Below, piece by piece: positions 48,309 through 60,511 of a stretch of 64,000 bases of DNA; position 1 is the first letter of the stretch; each line of letters opens with the position of its first letter. The translations under genes were made by a program, and so were the position numbers. The DNA comes from Hyparrhenia diplandra (taxonomy: Eukaryota > Streptophyta > Magnoliopsida > Poales > Poaceae): NCBI GenBank assembly GCA_015847255.1, contig JADLZK010005562.1:186001-250000 (forward strand), in the 5' to 3' direction. Below the pieces are notes generated by a model that did not search any database, was not told the DNA's origin, and worked only from the letters and a program-made list of their open reading frames with translations.

Positions 48309-48602
48309 GCCTTGTTCGTTTCCATCAGATTGAATTCGGTCGGGATTACTCTCAGCCCGGATTGAGTGAATCTACCTGTGTCACTCAATCCGGTTGATCT
48401 TATTGTTTTTGTTCCGGACCTCAAAAGATGTGGAACAAATCTGGGTGGTTTGGTATACAAAATGGGTGGATTCAAAACTAGCCTAGATCAATCCATCCGG
48501 AACCATTTTTAACCGAACACATGTTTTTATCATGGAATGGAATCAAATTGGACCAAATCAATCCACCCGGAATGGAGCCAATCCGATGAAAACAAACAAG
48601 CC
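48309..48602. mobile_element. MITE-like element with GGC(C)TTGTT ends
   Basis: Left end ggccttgttcgtttccatc at 48307-48325 and right end gatgaaaacaaacaagcc ending at 48602 are imperfect inverted repeats; the interior has further inverted copies of caatccacccgga-type words. It abuts the solo LTR's duplication. Non-coding; target duplication not clear. Confidence 0.6.
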
Positions 48603-49321
48603 GGGCAGCTCGAATCCAATTGGGTTAAACAATGCAAGCTAGCTCATAGAATGGTGTTGGCCTGGTAGCACGAAAGAGTCGACCACTTTGCACGGCTCTG
48701 ACATTTTCATTGTCTGACAAAGGAAGGTGAGACAAGGCTGAACGGTAGCAAGGCAAAGGCATCATACGGATTGAAGATTGGGGAATATAGATCTAAGTGC
48801 CTCTCAATTATCGTGAGTCCTTGTGCCCAAATTGCCAGTGATTTGTAACATTCCGCTAACAAGCAGGAGTTTGTTTTTTTGTTATCTAATCTAATGTTCA
48901 AAGGCCACACAAATAATTATATGTTCCATTGAAAGGAAATTAAGAATTGGCATAGCAAAATATGTTGAAAATAGCATACACTTTTCGAGTAGTAGTTACA
49001 ATCAGAGCCACCAGGCCATTTAATCTTTAACCATGTAGTAGGCATCATGAAGCTCTGAAAGAATGTTGATAATTCCGCTGAACAACTTTCTTAATATAAT
49101 TCGGCTTCGCTCCGGCCCTGCCTTCGGCTTTACATGTGCCTCCGCTTCGCTCTGTCAGAAGCTGGCCTTCCTTTGGACCTGAATTTGAAACATATTCAAC
49201 AGGTTCGTCTGCTGCCACCGCCATCATCGAATTGAACTACCTCGACAAATTCATCGCTCTGACGTCGTGATCCATCATATTAGGATATACACATATCTAT
49301 CTAGAAGATTTACATACCACG
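48603..49321. repeat. Relic of the NLR-downstream block and unassigned sequence
   Basis: 48770-48860 (gaatatagatctaagtgcctct, agtccttgtgcccaa) matches the outermost part of copy B near 31435-31500. The remainder, 48910-49321, shows no gene; 49220-49260 resembles 40155-40200. Confidence 0.45.
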
Positions 49322-49915
49322 GCTAGACTAGACTTGCCGTGTACATTAAGACCATATCTTAACACTCCCCCTCAATCTTAACCTGCCACGAGATTAAGAT
49401 TGTTCTTGAAATGTAACAACTCGGCCATTGGCAATGGCTTAGTAAAACCATGTGCTAACTAATCTCGTGAAAGAATGAACCTGGTGTCTTGCTGCCTTCG
49501 AGCAACCTGTTCTCGCACAAAGTGAAAATCGATTTCAATGTGCTTTGTTCAAGCATGGAAGACCGGATTAGCACATAAATATGTGCTTTGTTCTATACGA
49601 AGTTTAGTCAACAATTTGTGAACCTACATCAATTCTGCAGCAGCATTAGCAAGTGCCTTATACTCAGCCCCTGTGCTGGACCGTGAAACGGTAGGTTGCT
49701 TGCGTGCACTCCACGAAACTAGATTCGGCCCAAGGAACACTGCAAAGCCTCCTGTTGACCGGCGATCAGCCAAGCATCCTACCCAATCAGCGTCTCAAAA
49801 CGCACTCACCAGCATAGAGTTTGATCTCCTGATGTTGAGTCCAAGCTTTAGCCTACCTTGAATGTACTGTATGATCCGCTTAGCTGTACTCCAGTGTACC
49901 TTGAACATAGTAGGC
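49322..49915 (-). mobile_element. Ty1/copia retrotransposon remnant (RNase H end)
   Basis: In reverse complement, 49820-49640 reads WVGCLADRRSTGGFAVFLG then SWSARKQPTVSRSS and EYKALANAAAE, the conserved RNase H segment at the end of copia polyproteins. It continues with degraded KHIEIDFHFVREQV-type sequence to about 49450 and a tail resembling the run-up to a 3' LTR (cactccccctcaatc near 49372). Several stops interrupt it and nothing upstream (integrase, RT core) is present. It lies between two NLR relics. Confidence 0.85.
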
Positions 49916-49929
49916 GAGTGTAGGTATTG

Positions 49930-50290
49930 ACAACACTAAATCTCCATGATATATATGCCGAGCCGACGGGGACAGCCGGGACAGCCACTGTCGGTGCCTT
50001 GGAGGTGGCGCCATGCACGGGTTGGTTATAGGAGGGAAGGATCCGCGTATGCGCCATTGCAGGATACTCATGATGTAGATGATGCCTGGGCGTTGGGGAG
50101 GGCCGCCGCAGTCCCTGGCCGGGGCCGTCGTCTGTAGCGGAAGGACCACCGGAGAGGTTGGCGTTGCCGTAGATGTAAGATATTGGTCCGTGGCCGGTCA
50201 GGAGGAGGCGCCGCTTCTGTTGCCGAAGATGCAGGTGAAGAGTCAGCGATGGTGAAGCCGCGGACGCCGGTGGCGGATGCCGGTTTATGG
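49930..50290 (-). repeat. NLR-downstream block, copy D (fused to NLR3)
   Basis: GC-rich part of the block: gccgacggggacagcc near 49966, gatgatgcctgggcgttggg near 50078, ccgcttctgttgc near 50211. Compared with copy A it is joined directly to NLR coding sequence near 50290, losing about 490 bp that separate the two in NLR1. Confidence 0.7.
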
Positions 50291-51010
50291 AGCTGCGGCC
50301 ACGGACAACACCTGCAGTCACGGCATGAAGCGATCGCGTGGTGCTCCTCTAGCTGCACAAAAAAAAATTGGTCTGTGCAATTATCCTCAGAAACAGATGG
50401 TTTGGCGACTTATGGGCGGTGTCCTCGACCCCACCTGTGAAACGAAATGCTCTAGTCCTCTTCATTGGCGTGCAGCGAGAGCATCGCGTTCCACAGGTGG
50501 CAACAAAGCAGCTTGGGGAAGTAGACTTCTGCAGCATCCTTTTCAGTGGCGACCACGATACTGTTTACTGTGGCTGAGGTCCAAAATGCTAGGCAGAGAA
50601 AACCAAGCTCCGGTAACATTCCAAGCATTTTCAGGTCATGCTCATCCAGGTGTTGCAGAATCAGGTCCAGGTAGGACAGGTTAGGAAGACATGAAGCGCA
50701 GAATTTTCTTTCGGTGGCCTCACTGGCACCCCAAATACAAAGTTCGAGCACCCTGAGCTCCGTGGGAAGACGCCAACTTACTTGTTGCACTGACACAGAT
50801 ATTGACAGCTCCTCCAAGGAGGTCAGCCTGCTGGTCAACGAAAATATGGCATCATTACTATGCACGGTACTAGTCATATGATCATTAGGGAGGAACAGGC
50901 ACACCAACTGTTTCGGCAAGCTCCCCAGAGGAGATGAGCATTCTTCACGTAATGACTCAATGATTCTCCCAAGTCCAACGTCTGCAGGAACCTCAGGCAT
51001 AGGAAACGAG
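50290..51010 (-). pseudogene. NLR3: 3'-terminal NLR relic with internal deletions
   Basis: Only LRR sequence remains. The frame at 51024-50452 includes SLPKQLVCL, RLTSLEELSI, LPTELRVLEL and LGMLPELGFL, close to NLR1. About 50 residues (150 nt) that NLR1 has between ATERNF and ASCLPNL are missing. The 3' end stops at the CLQV position and runs straight into the GC-rich downstream block. No coiled coil, NB-ARC or promoter is present: upstream of 51010 the sequence is block C of the neighbouring unit. It is a remnant of a tandem copy. Confidence 0.88.
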
Positions 51011-52070
51011 ACAGGAAAACCCAAGCATCACGGCTATGTTTCCAGAAGAAATGGTTCCTCTGTTCTGACATGCAGAACAGAGTGGTTTTTCCTTTTTTTT
51101 TTTCTTCATTCAGTCTAATTTTCAAAGGCCATATCATATCACTATAGGTCGAAGCAGGAAACGTTCAGAAATAAATATATATCCACAGCGCTACTTAAAA
51201 GCATTCCAAACAAATTCATGACCGTGTACGTACAAAATTCATGAAAAATATCATCATGTCTAAATACCACACAAGTGCTCACACATAAAAAGACACGACG
51301 ACGGTGGGTAGCATCATGTATAAACATCATCATTCATTTCTGGTGCTGCTTGCAGGAACCACCAAGACTCAAGATCTGCGTGATATGCCCAGCCGATGGG
51401 GGTGACGGCCGCCGCCGGTGATCCGGTGCTGTGGAGGTGGCGCCGCGCGTTGGGTAGAGGAGGGCAGCACCGCCACTCTACCATCCTCTAAACCCCCAGC
51501 AACCGGACGACGACACCATCGCAGAATCCGCCATGGGTAGTGGCAGGAGGCCACCGCTGCCACCTGGAGGTGTTCCGAGCGCCGTCACAGCTGCCATCCG
51601 CTGCCCTCGACGCAGAGGAAAACCCCCCTGATACTCACGTTGTCGATGCTGCCTGAGCATTGGGGAGCGCCGCCGCGGTGCATGGGGCCCTCGCCCTTGC
51701 TCCAGAGAGGGCGCCATCGTCGGGGTGGGGAAGGTCCATCGCGGCTGTCGTCGGTAGGCGAAGAGTGCCCGGAGAGGGCGCCGTTGCCGGAGATGCAGGA
51801 TAGTGGTCCGTGGCTGGTGAGGAGGAGCCGCCGCCTCCGTCGCCGAAGATGCTGGTGAAGAGGACGGGGGAGGGAGAAGCCGCGGGCCGCGGCCGCCGGT
51901 GGGCAAGGAGCAGTCGCGGCCTCCGGTGGGCAAGGACCCTGCAGCGGCCGCTGGTGGGGAAGGGGATGGAGCCGCCGCCGATCGAGGGCAGGGGCCCCGC
52001 CGCCGGGAGATGGGACAACCGGACAGGGCTGCAGGAGGTCGCCGCCGCCGCCGCTTCGTAAACGGTGGAT
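51011..52070 (-). repeat. NLR-downstream block, copy C (follows NLR4)
   Basis: The outer part (aaacccaagcatcacgg, caaacaaattcatgaccgtg near 51208) and the GC-rich part (51370-52060) match copies A and B. The GC-rich part has frames open on several strands at once, with no recognised domain. Confidence 0.75.
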
Positions 52071-52316
52071 CTTGTATGATAAGAGAGGATTAAGTCATAC
52101 TATTATTTGCGGTTACAGGATTAAGTCATATATTATTATTATTAACACGACAATAGAAGCCGGTGCAGTGAATAGCTATTTATTACTGTAACACCTATAT
52201 ATATATAGAGAGAGAGATGGACATTAATTCAAGAAATATGGTTAGATGAACTACACTGCAGAGTACTAATATAAGTAAAGGGTTGGACATTATTTGTTAC
52301 CTCTTGTGAGAACTTG

Positions 52317-55300
52317 TTACAATGGCTCCACACGGAACGCAGGACGGTTGGGATGTGCTTCGGCTGCACTCCTTAGTGCTGCCGCTATCTTCTGATGGTA
52401 GTCGGTGTCAACAACGATCTCCCGGAGCGAAGGGAAGCCGTATTCGATGCCGAGGTTGTCGCCGCAACGATCGTCCCAGACGGCGAAAAACTCGTATACA
52501 AAACGAAGCACCTGGAGGCATGGCATGAAGCGATCGCCAGGTGCTCCTCCTCTAGTTGCGCCGGGGCTGGCGCCGCCGCCACCTGTGCTACAAGAAATAA
52601 TGGGTCTCTGCAACTTATCCTCGGAAACAGAGGGCGTGTTGTCGTACTCGACGCGTCCTCCACCCCACACGTGAAACGAAATGCTCTTGTCCTCTTTGTT
52701 GTCGTGGAACGAGACCATCGCGTTCACCAGCTCGCAGCACCACAACTTGGGGAAGTAGACTACTTCAGCATCCATTTCACTGACGACGACGGCGCTGCTG
52801 TTTACTGCAGCTAAGGTCCACAATTGCAGGCTGAGAAAACGGAGCTCCGGTAACATTCCAAGTATCTTCAAATCATGCTCCTCCATGTGGTCCAGCCTCA
52901 GCTCCAGATGGGAGAGGTTAGGAAGACACGAAGCATTGACGCATGATGGCACCTTGTCGAATCGGAAATTCATAGGCTCATGCATATTAGAACCACCTAA
53001 AATATTAGAACCACCTAAAAATCTTAGGTGCTCGAGCTTGTTGAGATGGCGTACACATTCCCAGCAGTCCCTTTCGGTGGCCACACTGCCGGTGCAAATA
53101 CGAATTCTAAGTACCCTGAGCTCAGTGGGAAGATGCTGAATTATTACCTGCCCTGAAACTGATATGGACAGCTCCTCCAAGGAGGTCAGCCTCGTCAACG
53201 GAAACATGCCATCATTACGATACATGGTAGTCCCATCATGAGCAGGGAGGCACAGGCGCACCAACTGTTCCGGCAAGCTGCCCGGCGATGGGAATTCTTT
53301 AAGAGATGAATTTTCCAAGTCCAGGGTCTGCAGGAACCTCAGACGTCCTATTTCTTCTGGGATCCTCTCGAAAGATGTTCCACTTATACGGAGAAACCTT
53401 AGGTGAAGTAGATGTCTCACGTGCTCAAGATGGAAAACAAAACTTCCCTCAGTTGCCTTGCAATTATCTATAACTAGCACACGTAGAAGCGTGAATCCGT
53501 GAAATGGGTCCGACGCCTCTATAGCACACCCGATGGCGAATAACGACCTCACTTTTGCCATTTTCAAATCATCACCCTGACGATGACCGTGCCCCAGGGT
53601 CCTATTATGGTGGGCTAACCTACGGGGCACATTATTGCTCTCTAGTAGTGTGCCCTGATCATTATCTAATACTACACTGAAGAAATTTTCTTGGTGTGAC
53701 ATAGAACGGACGAAATCAAGCACCATATCATGGACACAGCAACCAATGATGATGCTATCATCATCGCGAGACTTTCTTGCCTCGAGCATGCTTCGTTTAC
53801 GAGGTCATGGAAGTAACCCTCTCCAATTTCAAATGACCTCATGCCTTGTTTCTTCTTGACAAATCCCTCAGCTACCCACATCCAAACCAATGAAGCTTTA
53901 AGGATAATAGAATCTTCTGGAAATGCACTAACATACAACAAGCAGGTCCTTAGATGCACAGGAAGATCATAGTAGCTAAAGGATACTATCCTCATAGTAT
54001 TCTGTGCTTGGTTGTTATCTTCGCTCCCAAAAGCAATCGACCTATACAGCTCATCCCATTTTCTCTGTTGGTTTACCCACCAATAAACTAGCCATTGTGA
54101 TAATAGCTAGTGGTATGCCGGCACATTTCTTTAGAAATTTAACAGCCGTATCATTTGTCTTATTATCCACTAATTTTCCTTCATGGCCACCTATTCTTAT
54201 AAAGAATAAATCTCTGGAGCTATGATCAGGAAGTGGTGGTAGGTCATAAACTTCATCACCTTTTTTCACTAATTTCCGGTTACGAGTAGTTATGATTATT
54301 CTACTGTCACAATTATTGTCATCAAATGCCAATTTGATTGTTTCCCAAGACTCCTTCTCCCATAAGTCATCAATTACAATAAAATACCTATCCACACAAG
54401 AACGAACAATCTTGAATTAATAATTAAGTTATCTAGAATATGCATAAAATAAATTAAGAAGCATGTCAATGTATGATATCTAGGGGTGGAAAAATACAAC
54501 TTCCTCGTACGCAAATAAGTGATGTTTTAGACACAACCGTGATCAGCTAAATACAAATTTGACTAGTACTTTTATAATAGAAAATTTCTACAGAACACAA
54601 CAAAAGACTGTATTTTTGTCAGATTGTATTTCAAGAAAACACACTCGTATTATTTTGAAATATACAAACATAATGCATTGTAAATCATTTGCTATTAATA
54701 GTTTAAACCATCGGTTTATGATAACGTTGAAACAGTAGTGTAAATAGTGTAGACCTCAAAGCTGAGTGGTTGATGGGTACCTCTTTTCATGGAGGAACTT
54801 TCGGAGTTCGTTGATGAATTGACTTATATGATGCCATGCTGCAAAATTGAAATTCATATATTTTGTATTGTCAAGGTCAATTAGAATCCCCTGGATGACA
54901 TGCTGCGGGTTAGGCTTCCTGCCGACGGGGAACAAAAAGCTGTGCAGTCAAAATCCCCTTTAAGCTTATCATAGACAGCTTTGGCAAGTGTGGTCTTCCC
55001 CAGCCCACCAACTCCGACAATTACTACAATCTTTGTCTTCAGGTTTGATGTGCCCTTCCGCCGCTGAGACTGAAGGATGGATATGAGCTCTTTGCTTGAC
55101 TTGTCGATGCCAACAAGGTCTTCCACTTTGTTGTACATGGCGTGAAGGCGAGGATCAACGGCCCGGATCTTTGTGTGCGGCGTGGCCCGGCAATATCGCC
55201 CACCTTGTACCTGCGACACCGCTCCGTCACCTCCTCGAGATGACTCATGATATCCTTGGTGTTCACACTAATTTCGCGGCGCGCCTTGCTCTTGGTGAAC

Positions 55301-55629
55301 AAGTTGGCAATTTTCTTGCGCAAGCGATTGCGCAAGCTCTTCTGATTAGTGGAGTCTGGGCTCTTGACGCAGACGAGGAAGGTGTCGAGGACGTCCTCCA
55401 TGTCGTAGGACGCCTCCCGGACTTGGCGTGCCCAGATCTGGACCTGCTCATCGAGCTGGTCCCACGGCACCTCGGCCACCTTCCGCAGGGCAGCCTGCGC
55501 CGACTCAAGCTCCTCGGTGAGGGACTTGATGCGCTTCTTCATGCCGGTTTGCAGGCTGTACTCCTCCTTGAGAAGCTCGCCGAGCTTGGGGATGAGGCTG
55601 CCCATGGCGCCCGTCACCAGGTTCGCCAT
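52317..55629 (-). pseudogene. NLR4: CC-NBS-LRR pseudogene with four indels
   Basis: Exon 1, 55629-54781, is 849 nt; intron 54780-54388; exon 2, 54387-52317. Exon 1 encodes the coiled coil with MEDVLD, but two extra bases follow VGDIAG (near 55170-55195) and two more lie after CTAF (near 54925-54935). That places the P-loop GVGGLGKTT in another frame. Exon 2 has one extra A in GKPTEK (near 54060) and a one-base loss near 53795, just before a 490-codon frame (53789-52317) with VHDM and the whole LRR region open. Normal splicing gives an early stop. The LRR part is well kept and shares most positions with NLR1, so the damage may be recent, or partly sequencing error. Confidence 0.9.
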
Positions 55630-57150
55630 GCTTCACCGGTGCTCGGTGGAGTGGAGGCGAAGTGGATGTACTGGCAACTGAGTTGGAACCTTTGGATAGG
55701 AGTGAACTTTGGAGAAGCAGCTCTCCTTGTGTGTGGTGATCTCTGTGTGTGTGTGGTGAACAGCTGGTGAATGATGAGAGCGAAGGCCTGGGGTGTTTTT
55801 AGAGTGCTAGCCGGCAGGCAGAGCGCGACGACGACGACCGGCGACCCGTGCCATGACCGCGAGTCAGTCGCTGGGCTCGATGTGGAACTTGGGCTTCGAC
55901 TAAGGGTTTGATGCTCCAAATTTAAGAGTCTGCCTTCCAAAAGTAAGGTGGCAGGTAAAGCCGAATAAAGTGCACACGTTGCTCCTTTAGGCTTCAATCG
56001 TTCAGCATTTTCCTCCTTTTGCAAAAGCAGCCGTCCGTCGCTCCTCCTCCTCCCTCTTTTTCTTTCTTCGTTAGAAAGAAAGGAACAATAGAATAGATTA
56101 CTTTATGTATTTAAAAAGGAACAATAGAATAGAGTACTTTGTGTATTTCACCACAATAGTCACTAGTAAATATAACACTGGCACCGCCGGTTCTAAATCT
56201 ATTTTTCATTAGTGTTTCCTAGAGAACAGCCACTATAAATATTTACATTGGAGACCTGGTGCTCTAGATATGGTTTCCCAAAGTTGGAGATCTTCAAAAA
56301 AAGCCCTTAGTAACAGAAACAATCCCCTAGTATTGACTTCACCGGATTTTGAAATGACGGTTTGAATCCCAAACGAATTCAAATGAAACCATTTTGGACT
56401 CCAAAGTTTTATATCTTGTGGAGATCTAAAACTTTGCTTTTGATCACCCGAGGTCATTTAAGAATTTGTTTACAAAAAATATGAATTTTATATGACTAAT
56501 CTTAAATCATAATTTTCGAGCTCTAAATGGTTTCAAATGAAAAATTATGAATTACAAAGTTGTAGATATTTTCAAATACTACAATTTTTGTAAGACCTTG
56601 TATCCATCCGAAATAATTTAAAAATCAAATTATTTCTAGTGGCGCTAGTTTATGAAAACCATATATTTTTACTAGTTATTTTTACAAGGCTACCGAGGTA
56701 GAAATCATCTATTTTTAGTAGCAGTAAACTTAAGAAAACAGCCGGTAAAAAAATAATTCATCTCAAGTTTTATGTCATATTTGTGGAGTTTAATGAGATA
56801 TACAACATAATAACTATAAAAATTATTATCTAAACTTCTTCACATCTTTCAGATAAGAAATTGAAAATTTTCGATGTTGACATGTTCTGTATCAAAGCAA
56901 TAGCTACCTATGGAAAGGCTTGGATGGTGCGCAGAAAACCGTTGTGTCTTGTGTGGGCCTAATCCTTTTTGACAAAGGATTTTTTTTTCGAAAGGTTTTT
57001 GACAAAGAATTTTTGGTTTGCTTGTTAATTTCTAGAGAAGCTTGGATGGTGCGCAGAAGGCCTTCTTTTCTTCATTACTATTGCGAATGACGTAAGCGTT
57101 TACGCAGGGCGTGTCGCTACGCGGCGGCCAACACCAAACAGCCTAACTAC
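55630..57150 (-). promoter_or_regulatory. NLR4 upstream region with an insertion
   Basis: Blocks shared with the NLR2 upstream region: gtggaacttgggcttcgact near 55882, ggcaggtaaagccgaa near 55950, and gctacgcggcggccaacacc near 57116. Between about 56160 and 57070 is extra sequence; it begins cactagtaaata at 56161, like a CACTA terminus, but no matching right end was found. The word gcttggatggtgcgcagaa occurs twice (near 56918 and 57041). Confidence 0.5.
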
Positions 57151-57603
57151 CACCCAGCCGCGGACAAGGATTTCTATGGTGCGTGCGAGGGTTCACTACC
57201 GTGTCTCAGTGCTCTATATCAAGATTAATGTCTGGTTGCTTCAGGCGACCAGTGAGATATTGTTCTCAACGATGCACACACAGGAGCACAATAGGAACAC
57301 AATAAGCAGTGAGGAAATCACGACAGCTCTCTATATTACGTCTGATTGATTGCTGTATTACAAAGGAGACAACCAGCCTCCACTTTATAGAGCCGGTGAG
57401 CAGGCACGGCTGCCCGTCGGATTCTCCCGTTAATCTCGCTTACGTACGTGGTCTTTACATATTTCCATGCATTTTGTCTTTATATGATTAGCAACCACGT
57501 GTTTCATCAGTGATTCACTGTTTCAACAGTGACGACATATGTCGAGATTCACCCACTTCCTCCATTGTGTTCACTGCGATGTGGAGGTGAGCACGACGTT
57601 GTG
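57151..57603. other. Intergenic gap
   Basis: No gene recognised. Some of 57230-57500 has the character of degraded LTR sequence, without ends. Confidence 0.25.
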
Positions 57604-58101
57604 ATGAAATGCAAATGCATGTGTTTACTGCGACTTAACCAACACCATTTTCGACCCACTTCCTCCATCGTTTATACCCGCCGTCACTCCCTCCCCAACA
57701 GTTCCATCAATATCACCAGCAACCATGGCCATCAAGTCGTCGTCGTCGAAGTCATCGTGGAGGTGAGCCCGAAGTTGCGCACGCACTTCGTCGCCACGGC
57801 GGTCGTGGAGGAGGCCTGGAAGGAGATGACGTGCACGGTGTGCTTGGCCGACTTCGACGACGGCGAGGCCGTGCGGGTGCTGCCGGAGTGCATGCACTAC
57901 TTCCACGCCGAGTGCATCGGGGCCGAGACCACGCCCACGCCCACGCATTGGCGGCACGGCTCCCGTCGCCGGAAGCCTAGCGAGAAACAGAGCAACAAAA
58001 AGGCGGAAGGCGAAGCAGAGTGCTGGTTGCTCTGCTCTGTATGCAATGGAAAGCAGAGTAAGGGCGCACGGTGGGGATTTCTTCCAATTTTTTGGATATA
58101 G
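57604..58101 (+). CDS. Truncated RING-H2 (ATL-like) protein ORF
   Basis: The first in-frame ATG is at 57604, giving 165 residues; the true start is uncertain. It contains EMTCTVCLADFDDGEAVRVL then PECMHYFHAEC, which is the first six metal ligands of a RING-H2 finger of plant E3 ubiquitin ligases. Right after CIG the conserved W and the final CPLC pair are absent, replaced by ETTPTPTHWRH and a basic Lys/Glu-rich tail. No transmembrane segment is visible. It cannot form a complete second zinc site, so it is probably a gene fragment. Neighbours are repeats, so capture by a transposon is possible. Confidence 0.6.
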   Translation: MKCKCMCLLRLNQHHFRPTSSIVYTRRHSLPNSSINITSNHGHQVVVVEVIVEVSPKLRTHFVATAVVEEAWKEMTCTVCLADFDDGEAVRVLPECMHYFHAECIGAETTPTPTHWRHGSRRRKPSEKQSNKKAEGEAECWLLCSVCNGKQSKGARWGFLPIFWI

Positions 58102-59266
58102 GACAGGAAGATTTGAAAATTAGCTGGAGATATATTTATTTCTCTTGATCTCAAATTTCATTTGAGAGATTCTTGCTTATTAAGACAAGCATGTTTTTGA
58201 TAGTTCATGAAGACATGGCAAGATTGTGTTGTGTTGCCACTATTCCTCTAGGTGTTGGTACCATAGAAAAATATAGATATTTAAAGGTGCCTTCAATTTC
58301 CATAAACATTTCTTTTATATTAGGGACACCCTCATGAATAAGTGCCAAATAATATAAAGTGATTTTATTGAGAATAATTACCCACTCGGATTAAATTCCA
58401 ATAAATTAAATCTTGCTCTTGCTCAATTTCCATGTTTTTTTATGAAACTGGAGGGGCCGCACCCTACAGGAATTTATTGGGGAAAAAAGACAAAGTTACA
58501 AAGGTACAGACTCACAGAGAAATAAATAAAACAGAAGCGACAACTCAAGAGAAAGGAGAGAAAAAAAGATGAGAACGCTATCCTTGACCCTGGTTAAGTC
58601 CAATTTTTTTTTTCCCAAGAACCAGCGGCAAGAGCATGCCGGGTATTATGTATTAATAGATAAGAGGTTTTACAAAAATTAATTAAAAAAACAAAAAACA
58701 CAACCCTCACGAAGGAGGCAACAACAGGACCACCACCACACGAAAGCACAACACCAGCAAACCTGAGAAGCAATAGTCATCGAACGAGAACAAGCAAACT
58801 GGAGGGGGGGAGTAGGTTTTCCACAGTGATGCCTCTAAGGAGGAAAACGACATCCGCGGATGCAGTCAACGCTAACCGGAGAACCATGGTTTTTGAACCG
58901 AGCGAACTCCTAGGGCAAAGGGGGCTCGCAACAATGCCTGACGCCAAAGGCAACACGATTGTTAGCACGGCCAAGTGTTGTAGGTAAGCACCGCTGAGGG
59001 AGCGCTAGCGCAAGCTGCTGCGCTGCCACCTGACGAGCAGGCGGACACGCCATGGCCGGCAAGCACGCTGAGCTGGCCGCCGCACTGCCGCCCGGGCGTC
59101 CACGCGTGCTGCGCCGAGCCGCTGTCGGGCGTGCGCGGCGTCGCGTGCTGCTGGGATGCCACCGGACGAGGGGACGCGGCCGCGTTATTGCTGCGCGAGT
59201 GCACGCGCTGGCGAGCACACAGCTGGGCCAACACGCCATTGCTGCACTGCAGCCAGGCGAGCCGCT
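58102..59266. other. Repeat-derived intergenic region
   Basis: T-runs at 58435 and 58605-58613, each followed by sequence typical of minus-strand LINE 3' ends (gaggggccgcaccctac; cggcaagagcatgccggg), suggest one or two truncated LINEs; duplications were not found. 58980-59270 is GC-rich with frames on both strands and no recognised protein. Confidence 0.35.
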
Positions 59267-60511
59267 GAAAGGATCAAGACGCCCAAGAGGGGGGTTTGAA
59301 TTGGTCTAATCTAAAATTTCTCGCAATCATTTAAATCCTACTAGCCCAAGTTCTCCCCTTGTGCCTAAAGTGTCTCTATTAATGTACCGCACAAAAGTTT
59401 TGCACCCTAGATTCCAATTCCTAATCTAGCATGGCAATTCTAATAATGTAAAAGCATGAATCGAATTGCTTGAAAGTAAATGCTCAAAGTAAAAAGAGAG
59501 AAAGAAGAACGCGGCGATGTTTTTTTGAGGTATCGGAGAGTCGCCACTCCCCACTAGTCCTCGTTGGAGCACCCTCGCAAGGGTATTGCTCCCCCTTGAT
59601 CCGCGCAAGGATCAAGTGCTCTCTACGGGCTGATTCTTCGATGCTCCGTCGCGGTGAATCGCCCACAACCACTCACACCATGGCTTGAGTCATCAACAAG
59701 CACCACCGGATGATCTTCAAGCACCGAATCACCACCAAGCCGTCTAGGTGATGCCGATCACCAAGAGTAACATGTACGAACTCTCACTTGACCCAAACAA
59801 GCCTAACGAGAAGAGTGGATGCACACTTGCTACTCCCTATGCACTAATGAGGTCCTTAATCTTGTGATTTGCAAATCCCAACAACCTCACTAGGCTCTTG
59901 CACTCCCTTGCACTCCAAAGGTATTTCTCAGCTGAACAAATGAGCAAGAGAGGGAGAATGGACGAGTTGGAGAAGTATAAATACCCCCTCCCCCCCCACA
60001 ACAAGGCCACTAGCCGTTGGGCACAAATTCAACATCTTTATGTTGCATCGGACGCGCCGATGCACAGCATCGGGCGTGTCGATGCCGTCCCAACGCTAGT
60101 TTGAATTCAAACCGCCGAGAACTATCAAATGGCACACCGGACGTACCGTGCATCAGATGCATCACCAACGGACGCCGGGCGTCGGTTAAAAAAACCAATT
60201 ACGGAACTCTCTCGACGGCATCGGACGCCGACGACGCCGAAGGTTACCGCCGCATCCGCTGCCTATGCCAGCGTCCGCGACACCGGACAACGCACACAAT
60301 CTTCACTGCATCGGACACACCAAACCCAGCGTCCGATGCAGCGTCCGGCAAGCACATGGCCTCAAAACTTCGCCCGAACCGATAACTTTCCAAAACAAAG
60401 TTTGTTCCATTTGATCTCCGGACTCCCTCTGAGCTACCTAGTGCTAAGTTTAACAAGTGTGCACCATACTAAACCATTAGACTCACCTAGGTCAAGCTAA
60501 CAATCCATGCC
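59267..60511 (+). mobile_element. LTR-type repeat, 3' end interrupted
   Basis: Starts tgaaaggatcaagacgccca at 59267, a terminus common to a grass LTR family as I recall it. Non-coding. The portion 60050-60360 repeats gcatcgga-cgc words in both orientations. It stops abruptly at 60511, where another LTR begins, so it appears to be the host of a nested insertion. Confidence 0.5.

Noticed and set aside
56161..57070. Possible complete CACTA element upstream of NLR4
   Set aside because: Only a CACTA-like left start is visible; no TAGTG right end with matching duplication was found.
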